Shown: positions 1-8,185 of the stretch, in pieces
Layout of the letters: each line of letters begins with the position of its first letter
How positions within the stretch are numbered: the first letter of the stretch is position 1
The notes under the pieces: model-generated
What the model was told of the DNA's origin: nothing
What the model saw: the letters and a program-made list of their open reading frames with translations, nothing else
Databases searched by the model: none
Position numbers and translations under genes: made by a program
Source: Chloroflexota bacterium
GTDB taxonomy: Bacteria; Chloroflexota; Dehalococcoidia; Lucifugimonadales; Lucifugimonadaceae
Direction of reading: 5' to 3'
NCBI GenBank assembly: GCA_027624075.1
Contig: JAQBUH010000020.1
Location: forward strand, 1-40,219
DNA length: 40,219 bases

Positions 1-2
1 CA

Positions 3-788
3 ATCATCGCGGAGAAGCTATTCGAGCGGGTGGCCGTAAAGCGAATGCGACGGCATCAGTCTGTCCGCCGCTCAAGAGGTGGAGCAAGTGGCATTCTCAG
101 GGGTCGCATCGCCTGTGGCCATTGCGGGAATTCGATCCACTCCGAGCGGAGCCACTACGGATACCCCATGTACCGGGAGCGTCATGGACGTGAATGCGCG
201 ACGAATGGCAGGTCGGTGATAGCCCGCCGGATCGATGAGCAGATTGCAGAAATATTCCGTGCGTTCGAATTGCCAAAAGCCTGGCGGCACCGGATGGCCG
301 AGCTTGCAGTTCAACCTGCAGAGGCGATCGACACTCAAGCCTTGAAAGAGCGCAGGCGAAGGCTTGGGCGGGCCTACGCGGATGATGCGCTCAGCGATAG
401 TGACTACGAGGCACGACTGGCGGAGATCGATTCGCAGTTCCAGACCGCCGAAGTCGTGAGCCAGCCATCGATTGACGAGGCGGCCGAACTGTTTGGGAAT
501 CTCCCTGGACTATGGAAGGAGGCTACTGCAGAGGAGCGCGGACAACTAATCAGTCCGCTGCTCGACCGCGTGTACGTGGATATCGAGACGCGACGCGTAG
601 GTGCCATAACCCCGGCGCCAGCGTTCCGGACGTTGCTCGACCGGGCGCTGGAAAGAACAGACCGGTCAGCGTGCGTGGTATTGACCACGAACGAAGCTGA
701 CCGGCTGGAAGATTGGTCGGTTTGGTGGAGACGGGGGAGGGTCGAACTCCCCGTCCAAGCGTCTCTTTACTCTGGCCGCATCTATTGA
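3..788 (+). CDS. large serine recombinase, C-terminal part (5' end outside window)
   Basis: This is the C-terminal part of a large serine recombinase, a site-specific DNA integrase/excisionase of mobile elements. The frame is open at the left edge, so the catalytic resolvase domain lies outside the window. What remains is the end of the recombinase domain, a zinc-ribbon start (residue pattern LRGRIACGHCGNSIHSER, then a third Cys in RECATN), and a helical, charged coiled-coil-like segment with an LISPLLDRVYVDIE stretch typical of the C-terminal region. A GTG at 30 is an internal codon and not a real start. The last about 22 residues (WWRRGRVELPVQ onward) look like a chance translation of the antisense strand of a tmRNA 3' end, so the natural C-terminus was probably replaced at the integration junction. 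It is probably the integrase of an element extending leftwards. Family assignment is confident; activity is unknown. Confidence 0.85.
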   Translation: MIAEKLFERVAVKRMRRHQSVRRSRGGASGILRGRIACGHCGNSIHSERSHYGYPMYRERHGRECATNGRSVIARRIDEQIAEIFRAFELPKAWRHRMAELAVQPAEAIDTQALKERRRRLGRAYADDALSDSDYEARLAEIDSQFQTAEVVSQPSIDEAAELFGNLPGLWKEATAEERGQLISPLLDRVYVDIETRRVGAITPAPAFRTLLDRALERTDRSACVVLTTNEADRLEDWSVWWRRGRVELPVQASLYSGRIY

Positions 789-795
789 GGATGTA
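723..795 (-). ncRNA. tmRNA (ssrA) 3'-end fragment, probable attachment-site remnant
   Basis: Read on the minus strand, this ends in TCTCCACCA after a TTCGA-containing T-arm (GGGAG stem, loop, CTCCC) preceded by GCTTGGACGGG. That layout is the conserved 3' end of tmRNA. No tmRNA 5' half (acceptor strand, tag reading frame) is present in the next 350 bases, which are filled by repeats. One base appears extra between the T-stem and the acceptor strand. tmRNA 3' ends are common integration sites, and this one sits at the end of a recombinase gene, so an att junction is the simplest reading. A degenerate tRNA 3' end is the alternative. Confidence 0.6.
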
Positions 796-861
796 TACCT
801 TTTCGGCGGCCAGGTAGTGTAGTCAGCAATACGAATCTGAATGGTGTATTTGTGTACACGC

Positions 862-1143
862 GTTCAGCATGACAGACTTGACCGCCATTCTGAGCTCGGC
901 CCTGTCATTCTGAGCTTGACTCAGAATCTCTCGGCTGACCGGCTTCCTGAGAGATGCTGAATCAAGTTCAGCATGACAGACTTGACCGCCACTCTGAGCT
1001 CGGCCCTGTCATTCTGAGTTCGGCCCTGTCATTCTGAGCTTGTCTCAGAATCTCTCGGCTGACCGGCTTCCTGAGAGATGCTGAATCGGGTTCAGCATGA
1101 CAGACTTGACCGCCGTTCTGAACACGACTCAGAATCTCCCGGC
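862..1143. repeat. tandem palindromic repeats (104 bp, 124 bp and a partial third unit)
   Basis: Two near-identical units start with GTTCAGCATGACAGACTTG at 862 and 966, and a third, partial one starts at 1090. Unit 1 is 104 bp. Unit 2 is 124 bp because a 20-bp piece (around TTCGGCCCTGTCATTCTGAG) is duplicated inside it. Each unit contains inverted arms (TCATTCTGAG...CTCAGAATC and GATGCTGAA...TTCAGCAT) that can fold into hairpins. The same arms recur at about 20.4-20.55, 22.93-23.03 and 23.1 kb, so this is a dispersed palindromic repeat family. The stretch from 789 to 1336 holds these repeats and no supported gene. Confidence 0.9.
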
Positions 1144-1336
1144 CAGCACGGCAAACAGGCCGTACGCGGGCTATCCACCTTCGGGAAACACCGCCCGCGT
1201 GTGTATTCTTGTACTGAGCGGCAGAGTTGCCGCTCATTTACGGTGGCGCCACGGCTCCGTGCCTCCGCCGTCAAACCGCCGCACCCGCCTGACCAACGGC
1301 ATCACGCCTCTGCCCGGACGAACCTCTCCCCCGCTC

Positions 1337-3241
1337 ATGACCACAACCGACTCACACGGCGCAAAGACCACTCGCACCGCCCGCGCTAAGCCCGGCCCCC
1401 TCTTCGCCGAGCGGCTCGCCGCCGTGCCAATGCAACCCGGCATCTACATCATGCGCGGCGGCAAAGAGCAGGTTCTGTACGTCGGCAAGTCCGCCTCCCT
1501 ACGCAACCGCCTCCGCTCATACTTCTCGAACCCGGCCGCGCTCACCGGCAAGACAGCCGATCTTGTCCGCGTCATCGCCGACTTCGAATTCATCGTCACA
1601 GAGTCGGAGCAGGAGGCGTTGCTCCTCGAAAACAGTCTCATCAAGAAGCACCAGCCCCGCTTCAACGTCAGGCTCAAGGACGACAAGACATACCCTTACA
1701 TCAAGGTCGACCTCTCGGAGGACTTCCCGCGCATCTACATCACCCGCCGCACAGCCAACGACGGCGCACGCTACTTCGGCCCGTTTGCATCCGCCGGCAG
1801 CGTGCGCAAGACGCTTGACCTGCTCAACCGGCTCTTTCCATACAGGACCTGCACGAAGGCCATCACGGGGACAGATGAGCGGCCCTGCCTTGAGTTCCAC
1901 ATCAAGCGCTGCAACGCCCCCTGCACCGGCTACGCGTCCAAGGCCGAGTACAGGGACGTGATTGACCAGGTGCTGATGTTCCTGGACGGCAACACAGGCG
2001 AGGTGGTGCGGGAGATCAAGTCTGCGATGAGCGGCGCGTCAGAGTCGCTCGAGTTCGAGCGGGCCGCCGCGCTCCGTGACAGGCTGCGGGCTATCGAACG
2101 CGTCTACGAGGGCCAGAAGGTGGTCGGCATGGGCCGCGAGAACCTCGACGCAATCGCGCTCGCCACCGCGCACGACGAGGCATGGGTCGAGATCTTCTTC
2201 GTCCGCCAGGGCAACCTCATCGGCCGGGACCACTTCATCATGCAGGGCACGCGTGACAGCTCAGTCGCAGAGGTGGTCGGCCAGTTCGTGCAGCAGTTCT
2301 ACGACTCCGCGTCCTACATCCCGCGCACTATCCTCGTCCCTGAGCGCATCGAGGACGAAGAGGTCATCGAGAGCTGGCTGGCGAGCCGGCGTGACGGGCC
2401 GGTCAGCTTCGCCAACCCGCAGCGCGGCGCCAAGAAACGGCTTGTTCAGATGGTCTCGGAGAACGCCGCCCAGGGGCTTGAGCAGCTCAAGATCAAGCAA
2501 CTGTCGAACGACGGCCTGATGCAGCAGGCGATGACCGAACTTGAGGAGCAACTGAGCCTGCCACGCACGCCCCGCCGCATCGAGTGCTACGACATATCGC
2601 ACATCCAGGGCACGAATGTGGTCGCCTCGATGTCGGTCTTCGAGGACGGCAAGCCGAAAAGCTCAGATTACCGGCGCTTCAAGATGAAGCTGACCCAGAA
2701 CAACGACGACTTCGCCTCGATGAAAGAGGTGCTTGAACGCCGCTTTAAGCGGCTGGCGTCTGCGAACGAGGCGCGCGCGAAGGGCGATGAGCCAGATGCG
2801 AAGTCGTTCGGCGAAACGCCAGACCTCGTGCTGATCGACGGAGGCAAGGGTCAACTCAGCGCTGCGCTTGAGACGCTGCTCCAGCTTGGTGTTGTAGACG
2901 TCCCGCTGGCGTCGCTGGCAAAGCGTGAGGAGGAGATATTCCTGCCTGACTCGCCGGAGCCGGTCGTGCTGCCACGCAACTCACAGGCTCTGTTCCTTGT
3001 CCAGCGAGCGCGTGACGAGGCGCACCGCTTCGCCGTCACGTATCACCGCAACCTGCGCAGCAAGTCTTCGACGCAGTCCGCGCTGGACCTCGTGCCCGGT
3101 GTGGGACCGAAGCGGAAACGTGACCTCGTGCGCAAGTTCGGGTCGGTGAAGGGGATTCGCGAGGCGGACGCTGAGCAGCTAGCGTCAACGCCCGGCATGA
3201 CCCGCAAGCTGGCAGACCGAATCAAGGAGTACCTCGGCTAG
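1337..3241 (+). CDS. uvrC: UvrABC excinuclease subunit C
   Basis: UvrC makes the dual incisions around bulky DNA lesions after UvrA/UvrB loading in nucleotide excision repair. From the chosen ATG the protein is 634 aa, close to the usual 600-620. Visible domains are an N-terminal GIY-YIG nuclease (GIYIMRGG...VLYVGKSASLRNRLRSYF, about residues 35-65), a cysteine segment (PCLEFHIKRCNAPC), a UVR motif (SLEFERAAALRDRLRAIE), the RNase H-like nuclease (IECYDISHIQG, VLIDGGKGQL) and C-terminal helix-hairpin-helix repeats (LVPGVGPKRKRDLVRKFG). An in-frame extension back to 1097 would be translated from the repeats and has no family similarity, so I placed the start at 1337 although no clear ribosome-binding site precedes it. 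Nothing suggests an operon partner; an IS element follows. Confidence 0.97.
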   Translation: MTTTDSHGAKTTRTARAKPGPLFAERLAAVPMQPGIYIMRGGKEQVLYVGKSASLRNRLRSYFSNPAALTGKTADLVRVIADFEFIVTESEQEALLLENSLIKKHQPRFNVRLKDDKTYPYIKVDLSEDFPRIYITRRTANDGARYFGPFASAGSVRKTLDLLNRLFPYRTCTKAITGTDERPCLEFHIKRCNAPCTGYASKAEYRDVIDQVLMFLDGNTGEVVREIKSAMSGASESLEFERAAALRDRLRAIERVYEGQKVVGMGRENLDAIALATAHDEAWVEIFFVRQGNLIGRDHFIMQGTRDSSVAEVVGQFVQQFYDSASYIPRTILVPERIEDEEVIESWLASRRDGPVSFANPQRGAKKRLVQMVSENAAQGLEQLKIKQLSNDGLMQQAMTELEEQLSLPRTPRRIECYDISHIQGTNVVASMSVFEDGKPKSSDYRRFKMKLTQNNDDFASMKEVLERRFKRLASANEARAKGDEPDAKSFGETPDLVLIDGGKGQLSAALETLLQLGVVDVPLASLAKREEEIFLPDSPEPVVLPRNSQALFLVQRARDEAHRFAVTYHRNLRSKSSTQSALDLVPGVGPKRKRDLVRKFGSVKGIREADAEQLASTPGMTRKLADRIKEYLG

Positions 3242-3357
3242 GCCGCGTACGGCGTTCTCGCCCGGCTAAAAGTGGTGAGACGCGGCAGGATGGTGTTCCG
3301 AAAAAACTCTAAAGCCTGGCATTGAAACAAGTTCAGCGGCGCCACCTGAGAAGATAC

Positions 3358-4303
3358 GGTTCTGTCAGAACCTAGGGCACGGGCAGAGTAGCATCCTCTG
3401 AAACAAGTAGAGGAGCTGCTGATGCCATGCCCGCGTTGCCGGTCTGCGTCCACATCGATGAGGGAGAAACTAACATCCCTGGGCTACCGGATCTTCTACT
3501 GCCTGACATGCACGCGTCGCTTCAATGAGCGCACCGGCACGCCGTTCAACGACCTCCAGTTCCCAACTGACATCGTCCTGTTGGCCGTGCTCTGGCGACT
3601 CAGGTACAAGCTTGGTCTTCGTGACGTGGCAGAGCTTCTCCTGCAGCGAGGTTTCGAGATCAGCTACCAAACCATTCGCGCCTGGGAGTATCAATTCGCA
3701 CCGCTGGTAAGTACAAGACTCAAATCGAAGCGTCGAGGTAGGACCGGTCGTTCCTGGTACCTGGACGAGACATACGTGAAGGTCAGCGGCAGGTGGTGCT
3801 ACCTCTACCGGGCTATTGATCGCGAAGGAAACCTCCTGGACTCAATGCTCAGCGAGAAGCGCGATAAGCATGCGGCGCGGCGGTTCCTAAGACGACTGCT
3901 CGATAGTGCCGAGCAGAAAGCGCACCGCGTAACGACCGACAAGCATCCTGCGTACACGAAGGCAATTCGCTGGATCATCGGCCGCAAAGTAACCCACAGA
4001 AATAACCAGTATCTGAACAACCGGATCGAGCAGGACCATCGGCATATCAAGCAACGTTACTATCCGATGCTGGGATTCAAGCAGTTCGATTCGGCGAGTC
4101 GGTTCTGCACAGCATTCGACGAGTTACGAAATTATCTGAAAGTGAGAACCACAGGACGGGAGCAGGTATCGGCATCAGACAGACGACGGATCTTCAGCGA
4201 CAAATGGACGACTCTAATGGCGGAGTTGGCTGCTTAACCGTGGCTTCCAGTCCCTGTTCGATTCGGCCGCTATTCTTTCTGTGCCCTGAGTTCTGACAGA
4301 TCC
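3358..4303 (+). mobile_element. IS6-family-like insertion sequence, 946 bp
   Basis: The element is bounded by imperfect inverted repeats. The left end is GGTTCTGTCAGAACC followed by TAGGGCAC; the right end, read on the minus strand, is GGATCTGTCAGAACT followed by CAGGGCAC. That is about 20 matches in 23. It encloses a single transposase gene. The flanking bases (gaagatac on the left, cctgtgtt on the right) do not form a target-site duplication, so one end has changed since insertion, or the element arrived by cointegrate resolution/recombination as IS6 elements often do. Confidence 0.88.
3422..4237 (+). CDS. IS6-family DDE transposase
   Basis: DDE transposase of 271 aa. The N-terminus carries a four-cysteine zinc ribbon (CPRC at residues 3-6, then CLTC). 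A helix-turn-helix-like segment follows (GLRDVAELLLQRGFEISYQTIRAWEYQF). The catalytic core shows WYLDETYVKVSGRWCYLYRAIDREG (first Asp), TTDKHPAYTKAI (second Asp) and NNRIEQDHRHIKQRYYPMLGF (Glu), which is the IS6 signature. The ATG at 3422 is preceded by GTAGAGGAG. The gene appears complete, so the element may still be mobile. It is the only gene in the IS and reads toward the convergent gpmA. Confidence 0.93.
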   Translation: MPCPRCRSASTSMREKLTSLGYRIFYCLTCTRRFNERTGTPFNDLQFPTDIVLLAVLWRLRYKLGLRDVAELLLQRGFEISYQTIRAWEYQFAPLVSTRLKSKRRGRTGRSWYLDETYVKVSGRWCYLYRAIDREGNLLDSMLSEKRDKHAARRFLRRLLDSAEQKAHRVTTDKHPAYTKAIRWIIGRKVTHRNNQYLNNRIEQDHRHIKQRYYPMLGFKQFDSASRFCTAFDELRNYLKVRTTGREQVSASDRRRIFSDKWTTLMAELAA

Positions 4304-4411
4304 CCCTGTGTTGACACAAAGTTAACGCGGTCGATCACCGGCTAGTATGGGGGGCTGCACGCAAAGGAAGGCGACGGAACCGGAGCGGCTGACACGCAAA
4401 CGGATAGGGAT

Positions 4412-5176
4412 CTACCTGGCCGCTCTGGCCCGGCTTGCGCCCTGGTTTGCGACCGCCTCCATGGCGGCTTTGATCTCCTCAGGGTCGCCGAGATAGCGGT
4501 GGCCAACGGGAGTCATATCGTCATTGAGCTCGTAGATCAACGGCACGCCGGTCGGGATGTTGAGACCCACGATGTCTGTGTCTGAAACGCCGTCCAGGTG
4601 CTTCACCAGCGCCCGCAGGCTGTTGCCGTGCGCTACAACGATCACCTGTCTCCCGGTCTTGATCTCAGGGACGACCCTCTCGCTCCAGTAGGGAAGCACC
4701 CGTGCCACAGTGTCCTTCAAACACTCCGTCAGTGGAATCTCGTCTTCTGTGAGACCAGCGTACCTGGGGTCGTGACGAGGATTGCGCTCGTCTTCCGGTT
4801 CGAGCGCAGGTGGCCGTGTGTCATAGCTTCGGCGCCAGATCAACACCTGCTCGTCACCGTGCCTCGCCGCCGTCTCAGCCTTGTTCAGACCCTGCAGCGC
4901 GCCGTAGCTGCGCTCATTCAGCCTCCACGACCGCTCGACCGGGACCCACATCCGGTCCATCTTATCGAGCACGATCCAGAGCGTGCGGATGGCGCGCTTG
5001 AGCACGGAGGTGAAAGCGAACTCAGGGATTAGGCCTTCCGCGAGCAGGAGTTCCGCCGCGTTGTTCGCCTCTCTGACGCCGTTCTCTGTGAGGTCGACGT
5101 CCTTCCACCCCGAAAAGCGGTTCTCAAGGTTCCACTCACTCTCTCCGTGCCGGAGCAGTATCAGCTTGTATGTCAT
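4412..5176 (-). CDS. gpmA: 2,3-bisphosphoglycerate-dependent phosphoglycerate mutase
   Basis: Interconverts 3- and 2-phosphoglycerate in glycolysis/gluconeogenesis through a phosphohistidine. About 254 aa, the normal length for dPGM. The N-terminal [10 protein letters not shown] carries the phosphorylated His; [12 protein letters not shown] holds the conserved Glu/Arg; [11 protein letters not shown] near the C-terminus holds the second catalytic His. The ATG at 5176 is preferred over the GTG one codon upstream because GGGGAAG sits about 10 bases before it. It lies 78 bases downstream of the DUF192 lipoprotein gene on the same strand and converges on the IS element. Pyruvate kinase at the other end of the window is another glycolytic gene but is not linked. 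Confidence 0.96.
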   Translation of the reverse strand: MTYKLILLRHGESEWNLENRFSGWKDVDLTENGVREANNAAELLLAEGLIPEFAFTSVLKRAIRTLWIVLDKMDRMWVPVERSWRLNERSYGALQGLNKAETAARHGDEQVLIWRRSYDTRPPALEPEDERNPRHDPRYAGLTEDEIPLTECLKDTVARVLPYWSERVVPEIKTGRQVIVVAHGNSLRALVKHLDGVSDTDIVGLNIPTGVPLIYELNDDMTPVGHRYLGDPEEIKAAMEAVANQGASRARAAR

Positions 5177-5254
5177 CACGTATCTTCCCCTGGTAAATGC
5201 TGGCCGCTGGGGAGTTTTCTGGCCGGGTGCGCCGTGCGGGTAAGTTGTTTGGGT

Positions 5255-6001
5255 TCAACTCCTTGCAACCAACGATACGCCAATTCCGGCAGGGTCCGCC
5301 GTATCGAAGCCCTGCTCTTCGAGCCATCCCTGTGGCAGTTCCAGGGTCGTCGTGTAGTTGATGCCAGGCCGATACGCGCTCGACTCGGCGCCGCAGCGTG
5401 AGCGCCATGTGTTGTCATCCTCAGAGCCGTCGCGGGGGCATGGCGTCATCTGCTTGAGAGCGACCGCGCCACTCCGGCCTCCGAAGTAGATGATGTCGAG
5501 CGGCACGTATGTGTTGAACATCCAGAAACCACCTGCGTGCTCCGTATCCCACAGGAACAGCATCCCTGCGCCACCCGGCACCGAGGCGCGGCACATCAGC
5601 CCCTGAGATTGCTCGGCCGAATTCCGTGCCATCTCCGCCACAAGCCTGGCCGAACGTGCGCCATCTGTGATGACAACGTCGGCCAGCGGCAGTGGCGCGC
5701 GGCTGAGGAGAGCGCAGTCAGGATTGTTGACAAACTCTGGCTGGGCGAATGTGACAGGAGGCTCGGTCGCGGTTGCCGTTGCCGTAGACGGGGCAACCTC
5801 TGTTCCGGAGGCTGGGCCGGAGCCTGCGGTGCTGGTCTGGCTGGCTGCCGGGCTCGTAGCCGGGGTAGTCGCCATCGGCGACGATACGGTCGCCTCTCGT
5901 GTTGCCGGAACCTCCACGGCCTGCTCCGAGCCGCACGCCACCGCGGCGACCGCGATCAGCCCTGTGAGCACCGCCGCCAACAGCAGTAGCGCCTTACGCA
6001 T
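5255..6001 (-). CDS. DUF192-domain lipoprotein
   Basis: About 248 aa secreted lipoprotein. The signal peptide (RKALLLLAAVLTGLIAVAAVAC) ends in a lipobox with Cys near residue 23, followed by a long Thr/Ala/Ser/Pro-rich linker to about residue 85. The C-terminal half matches the DUF192 (PF02643) pattern: VAEMARNSAEQSQGLMCR, GGAGMLFLWDTE, FWMFNTYVPLDIIYF and a closing LELPQGWLEEQG segment. The biochemical role of DUF192 is not known. The ATG at 6001 overlaps the last codons of the enolase-superfamily gene, so the two are probably translated together; a GTG at 6010 is a less likely start. Four cysteines in the mature part could form disulfides outside the cell (inference). Confidence 0.9.
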   Translation of the reverse strand: MRKALLLLAAVLTGLIAVAAVACGSEQAVEVPATREATVSSPMATTPATSPAASQTSTAGSGPASGTEVAPSTATATATEPPVTFAQPEFVNNPDCALLSRAPLPLADVVITDGARSARLVAEMARNSAEQSQGLMCRASVPGGAGMLFLWDTEHAGGFWMFNTYVPLDIIYFGGRSGAVALKQMTPCPRDGSEDDNTWRSRCGAESSAYRPGINYTTTLELPQGWLEEQGFDTADPAGIGVSLVARS

Positions 6002-7079
6002 GGCGGTCACGTTTCCGCATCACGTCGATATCGTACTCAAGCCCGAGTCCCGGACCTTCTGGCACGCGAATGTGGCCGTCCTCCACCTCGAACGGCTCCT
6101 TCAGTATCGAGCCGGCATCGCGTATTCCCACATGCTCGATGTTGTATTCCTGCGCATAAGGGAAATCCGTTCGTCCGGCGATCAGGTGCATGTGAGCCGC
6201 GGTCGAGCCATAGGGCTGCGTGTTGTGAATCGTCATCGGGAGGTTGTGAGCGCTAACAACAGCCGTGATCCGTTCGAACTCTGTGATCCCGCCCGTCTTC
6301 ACAACATCCGGCTGAACGATGTCCGGCCTGCCGCGCGTCACCAGCTCTTCGAAGTCCCAGCGCGTATACGCGTTCTCACCCGCCGCAATCGGGATGTCCA
6401 GGGCGTCCGCAAGCTCTGCAAGTCCGTCGAGGTTGCGCACATGGACAGGCTCCTCGAAGTGGAACACTCCGAGGTCCTCAAGCGCCTTGCCGACCTCTAT
6501 CGCGTGGTGGACCGAGTACGCGCCGTTCACGTCCACCAACACCTGCATGTCGTCGCCTACCAGCTTCCTGATGGCGGTCACCGTTTCCACCGTCCTGTCA
6601 GACGGATCGTCTGTGCGGTTTGGGACCGCAGAGTGCATCTTGTATGCGCTGAACCCTTGATCACGAAACTCAGCAACGCGGCGCGCCTCCGCATCCGGCT
6701 CAAGGTCTCGCCTCAGGGACGACGCGTAGACCCGGACGCGGTCCCTGTTCTTGCCGCCAAGAAGCTTGTACAGCGGCACGCCGAGCGCCTTGCCCTTGAT
6801 GTCCCATAGCGCTATGTCTATGCCGGAGGCCGCGGTCATCAGTGCCCCTGGCGGTCCCGCCACCCAGCCTGCACGCAGCATCTCGTCCCAGATCGCGGAA
6901 GTGTCGAACGGGTCGCGACCAATCAACAGTGGCGTGAAGACCGTCTCTATCGCAGCCTTTGACACATACGGAGCGCGCCGGAAGCACTCGCCGAAGCCCG
7001 TGATCCCGGCGTCCGTGTGGATGATTGCGTACGGATACTCGGCGTCCAGGACCAGGCACTCGACCGCCGTGATCTTCAC
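5994..7079 (-). CDS. enolase-superfamily enzyme, mandelate racemase subgroup-like
   Basis: 361-aa enzyme of the mandelate racemase/muconate lactonising family, which abstracts the proton alpha to a carboxylate in a Mg-dependent barrel. Metal ligands can be placed at D183 (LVDVNGAY), E209 or E210 (HFEEPV) and E235 (AAGENAY). The general-base His is H285 (TIHNTQ), paired with D258 (QPDVVKTGG). The second-strand motif normally written KxK is K147-M-H149 here, so the specificity is not that of canonical mandelate racemase; an acid-sugar dehydratase is plausible. The start is a GTG overlapping the ispH stop (GTGA), and its own end overlaps the DUF192 start. An FAH-family gene at 30514 resembles sugar-acid dehydratases, but it is far away. 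Confidence 0.88.
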   Translation of the reverse strand: MKITAVECLVLDAEYPYAIIHTDAGITGFGECFRRAPYVSKAAIETVFTPLLIGRDPFDTSAIWDEMLRAGWVAGPPGALMTAASGIDIALWDIKGKALGVPLYKLLGGKNRDRVRVYASSLRRDLEPDAEARRVAEFRDQGFSAYKMHSAVPNRTDDPSDRTVETVTAIRKLVGDDMQVLVDVNGAYSVHHAIEVGKALEDLGVFHFEEPVHVRNLDGLAELADALDIPIAAGENAYTRWDFEELVTRGRPDIVQPDVVKTGGITEFERITAVVSAHNLPMTIHNTQPYGSTAAHMHLIAGRTDFPYAQEYNIEHVGIRDAGSILKEPFEVEDGHIRVPEGPGLGLEYDIDVMRKRDRHA

Positions 7080-8047
7080 GTGCGCGGTCCCGCACCCGCC
7101 GCCTCACGCTTCGTCGCCTGCAACTCAGCGGGGAGGCGGAACGTGATGTTCTCATCGCCCTTGCCGACGTGGATCACGTTCTTCGGGTTGATCGCCTTGA
7201 TAACCGCCTCAACGCTCGACTCGGGAGTCGACGCCCCGGACGTGATGCCGATGCGCGTGACTCCGTCGAACCACGAGCGCTGTAGCTCATCGGGGCCGTT
7301 TATCAGGAATGCCTTCACGCCATACGACTCTGCCACCTCTTTCAGGCGGTTACAGTTTGAGCTGTTCTGTGCGCCGATCACCAGGACCAACTCCACCAGT
7401 TCGGCAAGCTGGCTCGCTGCCTCCTGGCGGTTCGTCGTGGCGTAGCAGATGTCATTGCGCACCAAGGCCTTCGGGTACCTGGCCCTGATCCTGTCGATCG
7501 CCTCCGCAGTGTCGCGGACCGAAAGCGTCGTCTGCGTGAGGACCGCAACCCCTTGCGCGCCATCGAACTCCGGCACGTCGATCCCCTCGCGCTCGTCGAT
7601 CAGCGCCATCTCCGTCTGTCCCGTTGAGCCGATCACCTCCTGGTGGCCGCGGTGGCCGACAAGGATGATCTTCATGCCCTCACGAGCGTATTTCTTGGCC
7701 TCGTTGTGGACGCGTTTGACCAGTGGACAGGTGGCGTCAAGGACGGTCAGGTTGCGCCGCTCAGCCTCTTCGTAGTCAGAAGGCGGAGAGCCGTGCGCAG
7801 AGAACACGACGACCGATCCCTCTGGCACGTCCGTGACCTGTTCCACCGTGATCGCGCCCTTGCGCTCCGTCTCTGCGACAACGATGGGGTTATGGACGAT
7901 CTGGTGCTTGACGTATACCGGCGCGCCGTACTTCTTGAGCGCCAGCTCCACGATGTCCACCGCAAGCACAACGCCGGCGCAGAATCCTCGAGGACTCGCC
8001 AGGTACACGTCCAGGGAGTTGGTCATGGGTTGTGAGGCGGTTGTCAT
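7076..8047 (-). CDS. ispH: 4-hydroxy-3-methylbut-2-enyl diphosphate reductase
   Basis: Last enzyme of the MEP isoprenoid pathway, an iron-sulfur reductase giving IPP and DMAPP. About 323 aa. The three cluster cysteines are seen in SPRGFCAGVVLAVDIV (near residue 19), LDATCPLVKRVH and RNDICYATTNRQEA. Conserved substrate residues appear in KHQIVHNPIVV, SAHGSPP, GHRGHQEVIGSTGQ, TQTTLS and IGAQNSSNCNRL, with GITSGASTPE near the end. The ATG at 8047 is chosen because the upstream codons (MRTTRPRSQ...) are not family-like; an ATG at 8026 is also possible. It leads an overlapping three-gene run with the enolase-like and DUF192 genes. Confidence 0.97.
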   Translation of the reverse strand: MTTASQPMTNSLDVYLASPRGFCAGVVLAVDIVELALKKYGAPVYVKHQIVHNPIVVAETERKGAITVEQVTDVPEGSVVVFSAHGSPPSDYEEAERRNLTVLDATCPLVKRVHNEAKKYAREGMKIILVGHRGHQEVIGSTGQTEMALIDEREGIDVPEFDGAQGVAVLTQTTLSVRDTAEAIDRIRARYPKALVRNDICYATTNRQEAASQLAELVELVLVIGAQNSSNCNRLKEVAESYGVKAFLINGPDELQRSWFDGVTRIGITSGASTPESSVEAVIKAINPKNVIHVGKGDENITFRLPAELQATKREAAGAGPRT

Positions 8048-8127
8048 GGTCTGGTCACCGTGCCTTTGCGCTTGTCTCTGACTCCGCGGGCGCGTCGTTC
8101 TCAAGATGATCTGTGCGCCAGGTTCCG

Positions 8128-8133
8128 ATTATA
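8128..8133 (-). promoter_or_regulatory. candidate -10 box upstream of ispH
   Basis: A TATAAT on the minus strand lies about 80 bases before the ispH ATG, in the spacer between the MFS gene and ispH. No convincing -35 is visible at 16-18 bases, so this is only a tentative promoter for the ispH run. Confidence 0.35.
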
Positions 8134-8185
8134 TAGACGGCGGGTAAAGTCCCTGGCGCGCGGGAGGCTGCGACTGAGCGGCAAA

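Noticed and set aside
862-1143. CRISPR array
   Set aside because: Units are long (104-124 bp), palindromic and contiguous, with no unique spacers and no cas genes.
1097-1336. Upstream extension of uvrC
   Set aside because: Begins inside the palindromic repeat and shows no UvrC similarity.
4311-4348. Promoter TTGACA...TAGTAT
   Set aside because: The spacer is 26 bases and the direction points into the 3' end of gpmA, with no gene to drive.
5667-6809. 380-aa open frame on the plus strand
   Set aside because: Antisense to the DUF192 and enolase-superfamily genes, with Arg/Val/His-rich composition and no family features; a high-GC shadow frame.
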